From NCBI GenBank assembly GCA_039190275.1, contig JBCCYF010000094.1, positions 1 through 16,515 of the forward strand: a DNA stretch of 16,515 bases, read 5' to 3'. Made by a program: the position numbers and the translations under genes. Below the pieces are notes generated by a model, which saw only the letters and a list, made by a program, of their open reading frames with translations, made no database searches and was not told the origin of the DNA. The stretch comes from Halovulum sp039190275. Lineage in GTDB: Bacteria > Pseudomonadota > Alphaproteobacteria > Rhodobacterales > Rhodobacteraceae. Below, piece by piece: positions 6,889-13,778 of this stretch (position 1 is the stretch's first letter; every line of letters starts with the position of its first letter).

Positions 6889-6974
6889 GTTTCGAAACGG
6901 TAAATCGCGCGCGCCGGAACACGCGCATTTTTACCTTTTACGTCGGAAATCAGTTGGTTACGGTTAACCGTTTC
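6889..6974. other. Nested palindromes in the argF-GGDEF gap
   Basis: The gap holds several inverted repeats: GTTTCGAAAC (6889-6898); ACGGTTAACCGT (6960-6971), a 12-bp perfect palindrome containing TTAACC; and long-range arms GAAACGGT (6894-6901) / ACCGTTTC (6967-6974). Inside is GCGCG (6909-6913) / CGCGC (6922-6926) followed by ATTTTT, which looks like an intrinsic terminator for plus-strand transcription although both flanking genes are on the minus strand. The gap must also hold the argF 3' end and the GGDEF gene's regulatory region. Confidence 0.45.
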
Positions 6975-7901
6975 CTACTGTCCCAGGCACCATCTCATGA
7001 CAGCTTTCTGGGCATGCAGCCGGTTCTCCGCTTCATCGAAAATTACCGAATGCGGGCCGTCCATGACCTCGGAGGTGACCTCCTCGTCGCGATGTGCGGG
7101 CAGACAATGCATGAACAGCGCGTCGTTGCCATTTGCCTCGATCAGCTCGGAGTTTACCTGATATGGGCGAAGCTGATTGTGGCGGCGCGCGCGGGCCTCC
7201 TGTGGGTCATGCATCGACAGCCATGTATCGGCGACGATCAGGTCAGCGCCCTCGACGGCCACAAGCGGATCACGTTCGATCCTGACCGTAGCCCCTCGGT
7301 CCCGGGCAAAGGTCACGGCGGCGGTATCGGGCTCAAGCGTTTCGGGACCGGTAAAGGTCAAGTCAAACTCAAACTGGCCCGCGGCGTGCAAAAAACTGCT
7401 ACAGACATTGTTGCCGTCCCCGCACCACACAACCTTCTTGCCCTTGATCGGCCCGCGATGCTCTTCAAAAGTCATCACATCGGCCATGATCTGACAGGGG
7501 TGCGAGGCGTCGGTCAGCCCATTGATCACCGGAACGGTCGCATGTTCCGCCAACTCTTCCAGCGTCTCGGGGTCGAAGGTTCGGATCATAATCATGTCAA
7601 CATAGCGCGAGAGCACGCGCGCGGTATCTGCAATACTCTCGCCGTGCCCCAACTGCATCTCGGCGCCCGACAAAACAATCGTCTGCCCTCCCATCTGGCG
7701 GACACCGACGTCGAATGACACCCGCGTACGGGTTGATGGTTTTTCAAACACAAGGGCGACCACATGGTCCTTCAAAGCCTGCTCGTGGTCCGGGGCCCCC
7801 TTGGGTAAATGAGCGCGCGCCTGTTTGAGGTCGCGTGCCTGCGAAAGGATGCTGCGCAAAGCGCCGGCGTCGGTTCTATGGATATCAAGGAAGTGCTTCA
7901 T
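6975..7901 (-). CDS. argF: Ornithine carbamoyltransferase
   Basis: Catalyses carbamoyl phosphate + ornithine to citrulline + phosphate in arginine biosynthesis, in the cytoplasm and as a trimer in the family. The 308-residue length is typical. Carbamoyl-phosphate-binding STRT is at 56-59, HPCQ at 134-137, the ornithine-side DTWLSM at 225-230 (usually D-V/T-W-x-SM), and the catalytic HCLP at 265-268 within MHCLPAHRDEE. The ATG overlaps the argD stop as ATGA, so the two are coupled and argD is translated first. Palindromes follow the stop codon and may end the arg transcript. No missing key residue is seen. Confidence 0.97.
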   Translation of the reverse strand: MKHFLDIHRTDAGALRSILSQARDLKQARAHLPKGAPDHEQALKDHVVALVFEKPSTRTRVSFDVGVRQMGGQTIVLSGAEMQLGHGESIADTARVLSRYVDMIMIRTFDPETLEELAEHATVPVINGLTDASHPCQIMADVMTFEEHRGPIKGKKVVWCGDGNNVCSSFLHAAGQFEFDLTFTGPETLEPDTAAVTFARDRGATVRIERDPLVAVEGADLIVADTWLSMHDPQEARARRHNQLRPYQVNSELIEANGNDALFMHCLPAHRDEEVTSEVMDGPHSVIFDEAENRLHAQKAVMRWCLGQ

Positions 7902-9082
7902 GCGGCATCCCCCCTGTCCAGGGCCGTTGCGGCGGACTCAAGGCGGCGCAGCGCCTCGTCAACCTCGGCTTCGGTGATGTTCAAGGGCGGCAGCAGGCGC
8001 ACCACATTCTCGGCCGCGGGAATCGTGACAACACGGGCGTCATAGCCCGCAGCGATGATATCCGTGTTGGGAGCCTTGCAGACCAGGCCCAGCATCAACC
8101 CCTCGCCCCGCACCTGCTGGAACAGATCCGGGTGGCTCGCCACCAGCCCCTCCAAACCCTGGCGCAAACGCCCTGAGACGCGGCTGACATGCTCAAGAAA
8201 ACCGTCCTCAAGCACGACGCTCAGCACTTCGCAGCCAACGGCGCAGGCCAGCGGGTTGCCACCGAAGGTTGTCCCATGCGCGCCAACGGTCATGCCTTGG
8301 GCGGCCGCCTCGGTCGCCAGGCACGCGCCCAGCGGAAAGCCACCACCAATCCCTTTGGCAATCGCCATGATGTCCGGCGTCACCCCGGCCCATTCATGGG
8401 CAAACAGTTTGCCGGTGCGGCCAACACCTGACTGGATCTCATCCATGATCAGCAGAATGCCATGCCGATCGCACAGGTCACGGAGGAACCTGAGGAACTC
8501 GGGCGGGACCGGTTTGATCCCACCTTCGCCAATCACCGGTTCGATCATGATCGCTGCGGTCGCATCGCTGACAGCCGCCACCGTCGCCGCTTCATCGCAA
8601 AACGGCACCTGATCGAACCCATCAAGCAGGGGTCCAAATCCCTTGGTGAGCTTGTCGCCGCCCGCAGCCGAGATCATGCCCATGGTCCGCCCATGGAACG
8701 CACCTGCGACCGTGACAACGCGGAAGCGCTCCGGCGTGCCGTTTGCGTGATGGTACTTTCGCGCCATCTTGACCGCACACTCGGTCGACTCGGTGCCCGA
8801 GTTTGTAAAGAACACGGTGTCCGCAAAACTGTTGTCGACCAGCAGCTGCGCCAGCCTGTTCTGGTTTGGCACCTCATACAGGTTCGAGGTGTGCCAAAGT
8901 CGTCGTGCCTGCCCTTCCAAAGCCGCAACAAGACGCGGATGCGCATGGCCAAGGGCGCTCACGGCAATGCCGGCCCCCATGTCCAGAAAGCTCTCACCGG
9001 TCTCGGTCTTCAGCCAAGGGCCCTCACCCTCCACAAAGGAAAGTGGTGCCCGTGCGTATGTTGGCATAACGGGCGAAATCAC
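7898..9082 (-). CDS. argD: Acetylornithine aminotransferase
   Basis: A PLP enzyme of class III aminotransferases that converts N-acetylglutamate semialdehyde to N-acetylornithine in arginine synthesis; many homologues also act in the lysine pathway. The product is 394 residues. The PLP contacts SGTES (95-99), AFHGRT (128-133), DEIQSG (214-219) and the Schiff-base lysine K243 in IAKGIGGG are all present. The start chosen is GTG at 9082, because AGGAG (9090-9094 on the complement) lies 7 bases upstream and the protein then has the normal family length. An upstream in-frame ATG at 9181 would add 33 non-homologous residues and read through the leader hairpin. The stop overlaps the argF start. Confidence 0.96.
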   Translation of the reverse strand: MISPVMPTYARAPLSFVEGEGPWLKTETGESFLDMGAGIAVSALGHAHPRLVAALEGQARRLWHTSNLYEVPNQNRLAQLLVDNSFADTVFFTNSGTESTECAVKMARKYHHANGTPERFRVVTVAGAFHGRTMGMISAAGGDKLTKGFGPLLDGFDQVPFCDEAATVAAVSDATAAIMIEPVIGEGGIKPVPPEFLRFLRDLCDRHGILLIMDEIQSGVGRTGKLFAHEWAGVTPDIMAIAKGIGGGFPLGACLATEAAAQGMTVGAHGTTFGGNPLACAVGCEVLSVVLEDGFLEHVSRVSGRLRQGLEGLVASHPDLFQQVRGEGLMLGLVCKAPNTDIIAAGYDARVVTIPAAENVVRLLPPLNITEAEVDEALRRLESAATALDRGDAA

Positions 9083-9118
9083 GACGGTTCTCCTATGTAA
9101 TGCGATTTCAAGAACAAC

Positions 9119-9148
9119 GCCCCGATCCGCTGCAGGCGGAGCCGGGGC
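9119..9148 (-). promoter_or_regulatory. Long hairpin in the argD leader
   Basis: GCCCCG (9119-9124) pairs with CGGGGC (9143-9148), and inside it TCCGC (9126-9130) pairs with GCGGA (9136-9140) around a 5-base loop, with a small internal loop. Read on the minus strand it is followed by GTTGTTCTT and then the argD ribosome site. It could be a leader terminator or attenuator, or an mRNA-stabilising 5' structure. Confidence 0.5.
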
Positions 9149-9157
9149 ATGGGTTTG

Positions 9158-9186
9158 GGTGTGGCGTAATCCGGCGCGCAAGTCAA
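9158..9186 (-). promoter_or_regulatory. Candidate argD-argF promoter
   Basis: On the minus strand TTGACT (9186-9181) is a good -35 element; 17 bases on is CACACC (9163-9158), a poor -10. If used, transcription would begin near 9150, placing the hairpin at 9119-9148 at the very 5' end of the mRNA. Weak evidence. Confidence 0.3.
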
Positions 9187-9269
9187 TTCGCGCGCGGCTG
9201 CCCGTTTGCAGAGATGGGTTTTTGCGTTAAGCCTGCATCAGAAATACTGACGGATAAGGAAGACCGGTT

Positions 9270-9824
9270 ATGCGCCCCGTTTCTCTCGCTCTGTTCTTCA
9301 TACTCGGGTTCGGTTTGGCCGCCGCCTCCGTCCGGGCGCAGACGAACTCGGAAGAGATTTACGAACCAGATGATCCGCCAACGCCCGAGGCCCCGGCAGA
9401 ACCTGAGGAAACCGCACCCGCCGCGGATGCCGACGGGGCGGATACCGATGGATCCGCAGAGCCGGCCGGGGGCGAAGCCGCTGCAGTGCCAGAACCGGAC
9501 TACAATGGACAGGCGACAGGCGTGTTTATCACCGCGCCGCTGAATGTCCCGGTCGTTTGTACCGGCATGGGAAGTGCAGTCATCAACGCCAAAAGCGATC
9601 CCTCCGGTGCGCCCGGACAGGACGTCAACGGCGACGGAACGGTCGTGGATGTTTCGGCAACGGTGAATGGCGATATACAGATGAACATGCTGGCTGGCGG
9701 GTTGTCATTGAATTTCAATGACACAGGCGCGGTGGTTGACGGCAACACCATCACCTATGCGATCACGGCCTCTATCACCGGTGGGGTCGACGAAAAGATC
9801 GATCTGCGGATCGTCTGCAACTAA
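9270..9824 (+). CDS. Secreted protein of unknown function with acidic linker
   Basis: I do not recognise this 184-residue protein. Residues 1-23 are a signal peptide ending VRA-Q, a good signal peptidase I site. Residues 25-77 are a low-complexity, acidic linker rich in Pro, Ala, Glu and Asp. Residues 78-184 look like a compact beta-rich domain with one cysteine near each end (C97 and C183), suitable for a disulfide. Within it, D118-V-N-G-D-G-T-V-V-D127 fits a DxNxDG calcium-loop pattern as in EF-hands or dockerins. It is probably periplasmic or surface-exposed. The ATG at 9270 follows AAGGAAG (9256-9262). It stands alone, divergent from argD and convergent on the ABC permease. Confidence 0.75.
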   Translation: MRPVSLALFFILGFGLAAASVRAQTNSEEIYEPDDPPTPEAPAEPEETAPAADADGADTDGSAEPAGGEAAAVPEPDYNGQATGVFITAPLNVPVVCTGMGSAVINAKSDPSGAPGQDVNGDGTVVDVSATVNGDIQMNMLAGGLSLNFNDTGAVVDGNTITYAITASITGGVDEKIDLRIVCN

Positions 9825-9949
9825 AGCGTTTGACGACATAACTGAAGCACCCTGCATCACCTAACGCGTTGAAATCTTGAGTTTCAGGCAGCTTTAGGCG
9901 ACCCAGATTTTTCGCAGAACGCTTTAGGCTTTCAGCCTCCTGAACCTAA
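9821..9949. repeat. Cluster of palindromes between convergent genes
   Basis: CTAAAGCGTT (9821-9830, containing the stop codon of the secreted-protein gene) and AACGCTTTAG (9918-9927) are 10-bp inverted arms. Between them is a second unit: CCTAA (9860-9864) and TTAGG (9894-9898) enclosing TGAAA/TTTCA. A third hairpin, TTAGG (9924-9928), TTCAG (9931-9935), CTGAA (9940-9944), CCTAA (9945-9949), reaches into the ABC permease stop. The units share TTTAGG and CTAA-GCGTT words, like a small extragenic palindromic repeat, and may act as a two-way terminator. Confidence 0.5.
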
Positions 9950-10758
9950 GGCTTAAGGCGGTATCCGGTCCGGAACCAGTTCCAGGCCAAAAGGCCCAGC
10001 GCGACATCTGCCGCGACAATCACCGTCAGCCCCAGTACCGGGCTTACATCAGACTGCCCCAGAACGGCAAAACGCACTCCGTCGATCATGTAGAAGAAGG
10101 GGTTTGCATGGCTTACCGCCTGAAGCCAGCCCGGCAAAACCTCGATCGAATAGAACGTGCCGGACAGAAAACTCAGGGGGGTTACCACAAAATTGGTCAC
10201 CATCGACATCTGATCAAACTTCTGCGCCTGTATCGCCGCCAGAAGCCCCAGAAGGGACATCAGCGTCGCACTCACACATACGAAGGTCAGCGCCCATATG
10301 GGATGCGCAACCCCCAGTCCGATAAAGGGAAACACGACGGCAGAGACGGTAACCGCGACGACCATGCCCCGCATCACACCGCCCAATGTGTAGCCAATTG
10401 TCAGTTCGCCAGCGCTGAGCGGCGGCATAAGCGTGTCCACTATGTTTCCCTGGATCTTTGCGCTGAGAAGCGAGGATGAAGTATTCGCAAACGCGTTCTG
10501 GATGACCGACATCATCAGAATACCCGGTGCAAGGAACGCGATGTAAGCGCCGCTCAGGTCCTCCCCCCGCCGCTCCCCGAAGGCCAGCGAAAACACCATT
10601 AGAAAAAGGATTGCCGTGACAACCGGGGCCAGCAATGTCTGGGTTTTCACCGCCCAGAACCTTTGCACCTCCCGCAGGATCAAGGTTTGCAACCCAAGCA
10701 TGTTGACCCGGCCAAAGCGCCGCTCACCCATGGGTTGTTCGTTCATCGGTGTCGCCAT
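9946..10758 (-). CDS. ABC-2 type transporter permease (YadH-like)
   Basis: A 270-residue inner-membrane subunit of an export-type ABC transporter. After a cytoplasmic start and an amphipathic stretch (LQTLILREVQRFW, 23-35) come six hydrophobic segments (about 42-60, 73-92, 120-145, 154-176, 187-203 and 240-261). The segment LSFLSGTFYSIEVLPGWLQ (195-213) followed by HANPFFYMIDGVRF (217-230) is the classic ABC-2 signature of the YadH/NodJ type. Substrate is unknown; relatives export polysaccharides, lipids or drugs. GGAGG lies 5 bases before the ATG at 10758; an ATG four codons later is less likely. No ATPase partner is adjacent, so it must pair with one encoded elsewhere. It diverges from gcrA over a shared, symmetric promoter region. 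Confidence 0.9.
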   Translation of the reverse strand: MATPMNEQPMGERRFGRVNMLGLQTLILREVQRFWAVKTQTLLAPVVTAILFLMVFSLAFGERRGEDLSGAYIAFLAPGILMMSVIQNAFANTSSSLLSAKIQGNIVDTLMPPLSAGELTIGYTLGGVMRGMVVAVTVSAVVFPFIGLGVAHPIWALTFVCVSATLMSLLGLLAAIQAQKFDQMSMVTNFVVTPLSFLSGTFYSIEVLPGWLQAVSHANPFFYMIDGVRFAVLGQSDVSPVLGLTVIVAADVALGLLAWNWFRTGYRLKP

Positions 10759-10803
10759 TCAGGCCTCCGCGGGGCCGCGTCGGGTTGGAATTTCCGCTTA
10801 AGC

Positions 10804-10832
10804 CTTGTAACGCGCTGCTGCAGGGTTACAAT
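10804..10832. promoter_or_regulatory. Symmetric two-way promoter between gcrA and the ABC permease
   Basis: TTGTAAC (10805-10811) and GTTACAA (10825-10831) are a perfect 7-bp inverted repeat, 13 bases apart. Reading plus, TTGTAA (10805-10810) and TACAAT (10827-10832) are a -35 and a 5/6 -10 with 16-base spacing, giving a gcrA leader of about 50 bases. Reading minus, TTGTAA (10831-10826) and TACAAG (10809-10804) give the same arrangement toward the permease. One DNA face could therefore start transcription both ways. The repeat could also bind a dimeric regulator. Confidence 0.6.
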
Positions 10833-10887
10833 AGGAGCCTGCGCAGGCGACGGCCTGCCAAAGGAATTCCCAAACCGGAGCGACTTG

Positions 10888-11463
10888 ATGTCCTGGACAG
10901 ACGAGCGTGTAGAGACGCTGAAAACGATGTGGACCGAGGGCAAATCGGCCTCGCAGATCGCCAAGGAGCTGGGCGGCGTAACCCGCAATGCGGTCATTGG
11001 CAAGGTTCATCGCCTCGGCCTGTCGAACCGGGCGCAACCGGCGAAAGCCGCGGTTGAAACCGCGGCACCCAAACCAGCGGAGGCACCCAAGCCGAAACCC
11101 TCTGCGGCGAAGGAAGCCGAGCAACCGCAGAAATCGGCCGCCGAGGCGACACCGCTGAAGGAAGTTATACCACGGCCCAAACCGATCGTACCGGCGGGTC
11201 AACCACTGCCACCGCAACCCAGTCAGTCCGAAATCACCGAAGAGCAGCGCGCCAATCTGGTCGCGCTCGAAAAGCGCGCGCGCAAGCTGACCCTGCTGCA
11301 GCTGACTGAACGCACGTGCAAATGGCCAATCGGAGATCCTGCAACCGAAGACTTCTGGTTTTGCGGCCATCCTACTGTGCCAGGCAAGCCCTACTGCGAA
11401 ATCCATGTGAGCGTCGCGCTGCAACCGATGTCCAGCCGCCGCGACCGCCGCGCCAGCCGCTAG
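10888..11463 (+). CDS. gcrA: GcrA cell-cycle regulator
   Basis: GcrA is an alphaproteobacterial transcription factor that binds sigma-70 RNA polymerase and, in Caulobacter, activates promoters carrying CcrM-methylated GANTC sites. The 191-residue product starts with the diagnostic MSWTDERVETLKTMWTEGKS and a helix-turn-helix (residues 1-48, with GGVTRNAVIGKVHRLGLSNR at 29-48). A low-complexity Pro/Ala/Lys linker (50-112) leads to the conserved C-terminal region with C144 (RTCKWPIGDP), C159 (FCGH) and C170 (YCEIH). The ATG at 10888 has GGAG 7 bases upstream. It is likely the first gene of a two-gene unit with selO, whose start is 12 bases after the gcrA stop. The promoter is the symmetric element at 10804-10832. 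Confidence 0.97.
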   Translation: MSWTDERVETLKTMWTEGKSASQIAKELGGVTRNAVIGKVHRLGLSNRAQPAKAAVETAAPKPAEAPKPKPSAAKEAEQPQKSAAEATPLKEVIPRPKPIVPAGQPLPPQPSQSEITEEQRANLVALEKRARKLTLLQLTERTCKWPIGDPATEDFWFCGHPTVPGKPYCEIHVSVALQPMSSRRDRRASR

Positions 11464-11475
11464 CGGGGCCATGAC

Positions 11476-12915
11476 ATGCCGCCCGGGGGTTCGGCGATCC
11501 GTTTTGACAATTCCTTCGCAACGCTCCCCGAGCGGTTCTTTGCGCGGCTCAATCCCACACCGGTCGCAAAGCCGCGGCTGATCCGACTGAACACACCGCT
11601 GGCCACCGAACTGGGGCTTGATCCCGGTGCGCTAGGCGCGCCGTCCGGCATCCAGATGCTGGCCGGCAATGCCATACCGGATACTGCCGCCCCTCTGGCC
11701 ATGGCCTATGCCGGACATCAGTTCGGGGGCTGGAACCCGCAGCTGGGGGATGGTCGTGCGGTTCTGTTGGGTGAGGTTGTCACCCCGGATGGCGCACGCC
11801 GGGACATCCAGCTCAAGGGCGCCGGTAAAACACCGTTCTCGCGCATGGGGGATGGCCGCGCCGCGCTTGGGCCGGTGTTGCGCGAGTACATTGTGAGCGA
11901 GGCGATGGCGGCCCTGGGCATCCCCACAACCCGCGCGCTGGCCTGTGTTGAAACCGGAGAAGAGGTTTATCGCGAAACCCCTCTTCCCGGCGCGATCCTG
12001 ACCCGCGTGGCCAGCAGTCATATCCGTGTCGGGACCTTTCAGTATCATGTCGCTCGTGACGATACCGAGGCGCTGCGGCTGCTGGCCAATCATGTGATCG
12101 ACCGGCACTATCCGGAATTGGCCGACCGCCCGAACCCGACCCTGGCTCTGCTGGACGCTGTAATTGACGCCCAGGCACGCCTGATCGCCAAATGGATGAG
12201 CGTTGGGTTTATCCATGGCGTGATGAACACCGACAACATGTCCGTTGCGGGCGAGACGATAGACTACGGCCCCTGCGCATTCATGGACATCTACCACCCG
12301 GACACCGTCTTCAGTTCGATTGACCAGGGCCGCCGGTATGCATACGGCAACCAGCCGCTGGCCGCGCACTGGAACCTTGCGCAATTCGCGTCAAGCCTCC
12401 TGCCAATCCTGGCAAAGCGACGCGAAGACGGTATTGCAATGGCCCAGGCTGCGGTTGATCGGTTCAGCGATCGTGTGGAGGACGCCCGGCTATCCGAGTT
12501 CCGGGTCAAGCTGGGTCTTCGGCACGTAAATGATGGCGACACTGCGCTGATAAACAAGCTGTTGGATCGTATGGCGGAAAGGGGCGCCGACTTCACCCGG
12601 ACGTTCCGCGCACTGGCAGAGGGCGACGAACCACCCGGTTTTTCCGAGTGGCGCCACGCCTGGGTCGAGCGTCTGGCACAGGATGGGGATACGCCCGCCT
12701 CGCGCCAAACCGCGTTAGTAAACGCAAATCCGGCGATCATTCCACGCAACCACCTTGTCGAAGCGGCGATCGCGCGCGCGCATTCAGGTGATTTCACGGC
12801 GTTCCACAACATGACCGAAGCGCTTGCCGATCCGTTTGTTGCGGACGCCGACAGCCCCTACCGCGCCGCGCCGACACCGGAAACACAAGTTCACCAAACC
12901 TTTTGCGGGACCTGA
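11476..12915 (+). CDS. selO: Protein adenylyltransferase SelO (YdiU)
   Basis: A pseudokinase-fold enzyme that transfers AMP from ATP to Ser/Thr/Tyr of proteins; linked to redox stress in other bacteria. The 479-residue length is normal. Recognisable parts are AYAGHQFGGWNPQLGDGRA (77-95), the nucleotide-binding QLKGAGKTPFSRMGDGRAA (112-130, with K114), the catalytic HGVMNTDNMS (247-256, D253 and N254) and the metal-binding DYGPCAFMD (263-271). These agree, one residue shifted, with the positions I recall for Pseudomonas SelO. The C-terminus TFCGT keeps the cysteine that replaces selenocysteine in bacterial members. The start has only a weak GGGG ribosome site 12 bases after the gcrA stop, so reinitiation from gcrA translation is likely. 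Confidence 0.95.
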   Translation: MPPGGSAIRFDNSFATLPERFFARLNPTPVAKPRLIRLNTPLATELGLDPGALGAPSGIQMLAGNAIPDTAAPLAMAYAGHQFGGWNPQLGDGRAVLLGEVVTPDGARRDIQLKGAGKTPFSRMGDGRAALGPVLREYIVSEAMAALGIPTTRALACVETGEEVYRETPLPGAILTRVASSHIRVGTFQYHVARDDTEALRLLANHVIDRHYPELADRPNPTLALLDAVIDAQARLIAKWMSVGFIHGVMNTDNMSVAGETIDYGPCAFMDIYHPDTVFSSIDQGRRYAYGNQPLAAHWNLAQFASSLLPILAKRREDGIAMAQAAVDRFSDRVEDARLSEFRVKLGLRHVNDGDTALINKLLDRMAERGADFTRTFRALAEGDEPPGFSEWRHAWVERLAQDGDTPASRQTALVNANPAIIPRNHLVEAAIARAHSGDFTAFHNMTEALADPFVADADSPYRAAPTPETQVHQTFCGT

Positions 12916-13026
12916 TCAAGCGTTACCAGCAAACCCCGGCAGCCTTGCACCGTTTCCACAAGCGGCACAGGTCACCACGTCGTCCGGCGGTGCAGTCCCG
13001 ATGCGCGCGCCAGCGCTCATGGACTT

Positions 13027-13042
13027 GGCCCGCGTGCGGGCC
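13027..13042 (+). terminator. Possible selO terminator
   Basis: GGCCCG (13027-13032) pairs with CGGGCC (13037-13042) around CGTG, followed by TCGATTTAA on the plus strand. It lies 112 bases after the selO stop in the convergent selO-phoB gap. The T stretch is short, so moderate confidence. The rest of the gap (12916-13026) shows nothing convincing. Confidence 0.4.
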
Positions 13043-13062
13043 TCGATTTAACAGCTGAAACG

Positions 13063-13077
13063 CGGGTCAGCGACCCG
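13063..13077 (-). terminator. Hairpin overlapping the phoB stop
   Basis: CGGGTC (13063-13068) pairs with GACCCG (13072-13077) around a 3-base loop. The phoB stop codon (13067-13069) lies across the stem and loop. Read on the minus strand it is followed by CGTTTCAG. It may terminate or protect the 3' end of the pst-phoB transcript. Confidence 0.4.
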
Positions 13078-13765
13078 TATAGGTTTCATCCAGGGCATAG
13101 CCGCTGGCACGCACAGTTCTTATCGGATCGCTTTCGCCGCGTCGGTTCAGCGCCTTCCGAAGCCGGCCGACATGAACGTCCACGGTTCGGATTTCCACAT
13201 AGACATCCGTACCCCACACCCGGTCAAGCAACTGTTCCCGGCTGAAGACCCGGCCGGGCCGTTGCATCAGCACATCGAGCAGTCGGAATTCTGTCGGTCC
13301 AAGGCGGACATCCCGACCGGCCCGGCGCACGCGACGCGTCTCCCGGTCCAGGGTGATATCGGCAAAGGTCGCCACGTCACCGGCAATGGTCGGACGGGTC
13401 CGGCGCAGAACGGCGCGCATACGGGCAACAAGTTCGGACATTGAGAAGGGTTTGGTGACGTAGTCATCCGCGCCCAGCTCAAGCCCACGAATCCGGTCCT
13501 CCTCCTCGCCGCGGGCTGTGAGCATGATCACCGGAATATCGCGGGTCTCGGATCGCGCACGCAGCTGCCGGCAGATCTCCACACCCGAGACATGCGGAAG
13601 CATCCAGTCCAGCAGAACCAGATCCGGTTTTTCTTCGTCCATGGCGATCAGGGCTTCGTCCCCGTCCCCGCTTAATGCGACGTCGAACCCCTCCTTACCC
13701 AAATTGTAGGAGAGAAGCTGCCGCAACGCTTCCTCGTCTTCGACCACCAGCACTTTTGCACACAT
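13067..13765 (-). CDS. phoB: Phosphate regulon response regulator PhoB
   Basis: An OmpR-class transcription factor that activates phosphate-starvation genes when phosphorylated by PhoR. With the start at 13765 (MCAKVLVVEDEE) it has 232 residues, matching the family. The receiver domain has E9/D10, the phospho-acceptor D53 (LLDWMLP), T83 (LTAR) and K105 (TKPF), all at E. coli numbering. The winged-helix domain follows: LGPTEFRLLDVLMQRPGRVF, then TVDVHVGRLRKAL and IRTVRASGYAL. A longer in-frame start at 13858 would run into the phoU coding region and adds unrelated residues, so it is rejected. The start is 13 bases after the phoU stop, with AGGGACGG overlapping that stop, so it is the last gene of the pst operon. 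The sensor phoR is not in the window. Confidence 0.96.
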   Translation of the reverse strand: MCAKVLVVEDEEALRQLLSYNLGKEGFDVALSGDGDEALIAMDEEKPDLVLLDWMLPHVSGVEICRQLRARSETRDIPVIMLTARGEEEDRIRGLELGADDYVTKPFSMSELVARMRAVLRRTRPTIAGDVATFADITLDRETRRVRRAGRDVRLGPTEFRLLDVLMQRPGRVFSREQLLDRVWGTDVYVEIRTVDVHVGRLRKALNRRGESDPIRTVRASGYALDETYTGR

Positions 13766-13778
13766 GTCAGGCCCGTCC

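Noticed and set aside
8881..8900. A GGTTCGA word resembling a tRNA T-loop
   Set aside because: It lies inside argD and has no accompanying cloverleaf; no tRNA was found in the window.
9083..9181. A longer argD start at 9181
   Set aside because: The added 33 residues resemble no aminotransferase, run through the leader hairpin, and lack a ribosome site; GTG at 9082 has an ideal one.
12916..13020. A 34-codon minus-strand ORF with a CAAC (CxxC) motif between phoB and selO
   Set aside because: It starts directly behind a hairpin, has no clear ribosome site and shows only one CxxC pair. There is nothing to separate it from chance.
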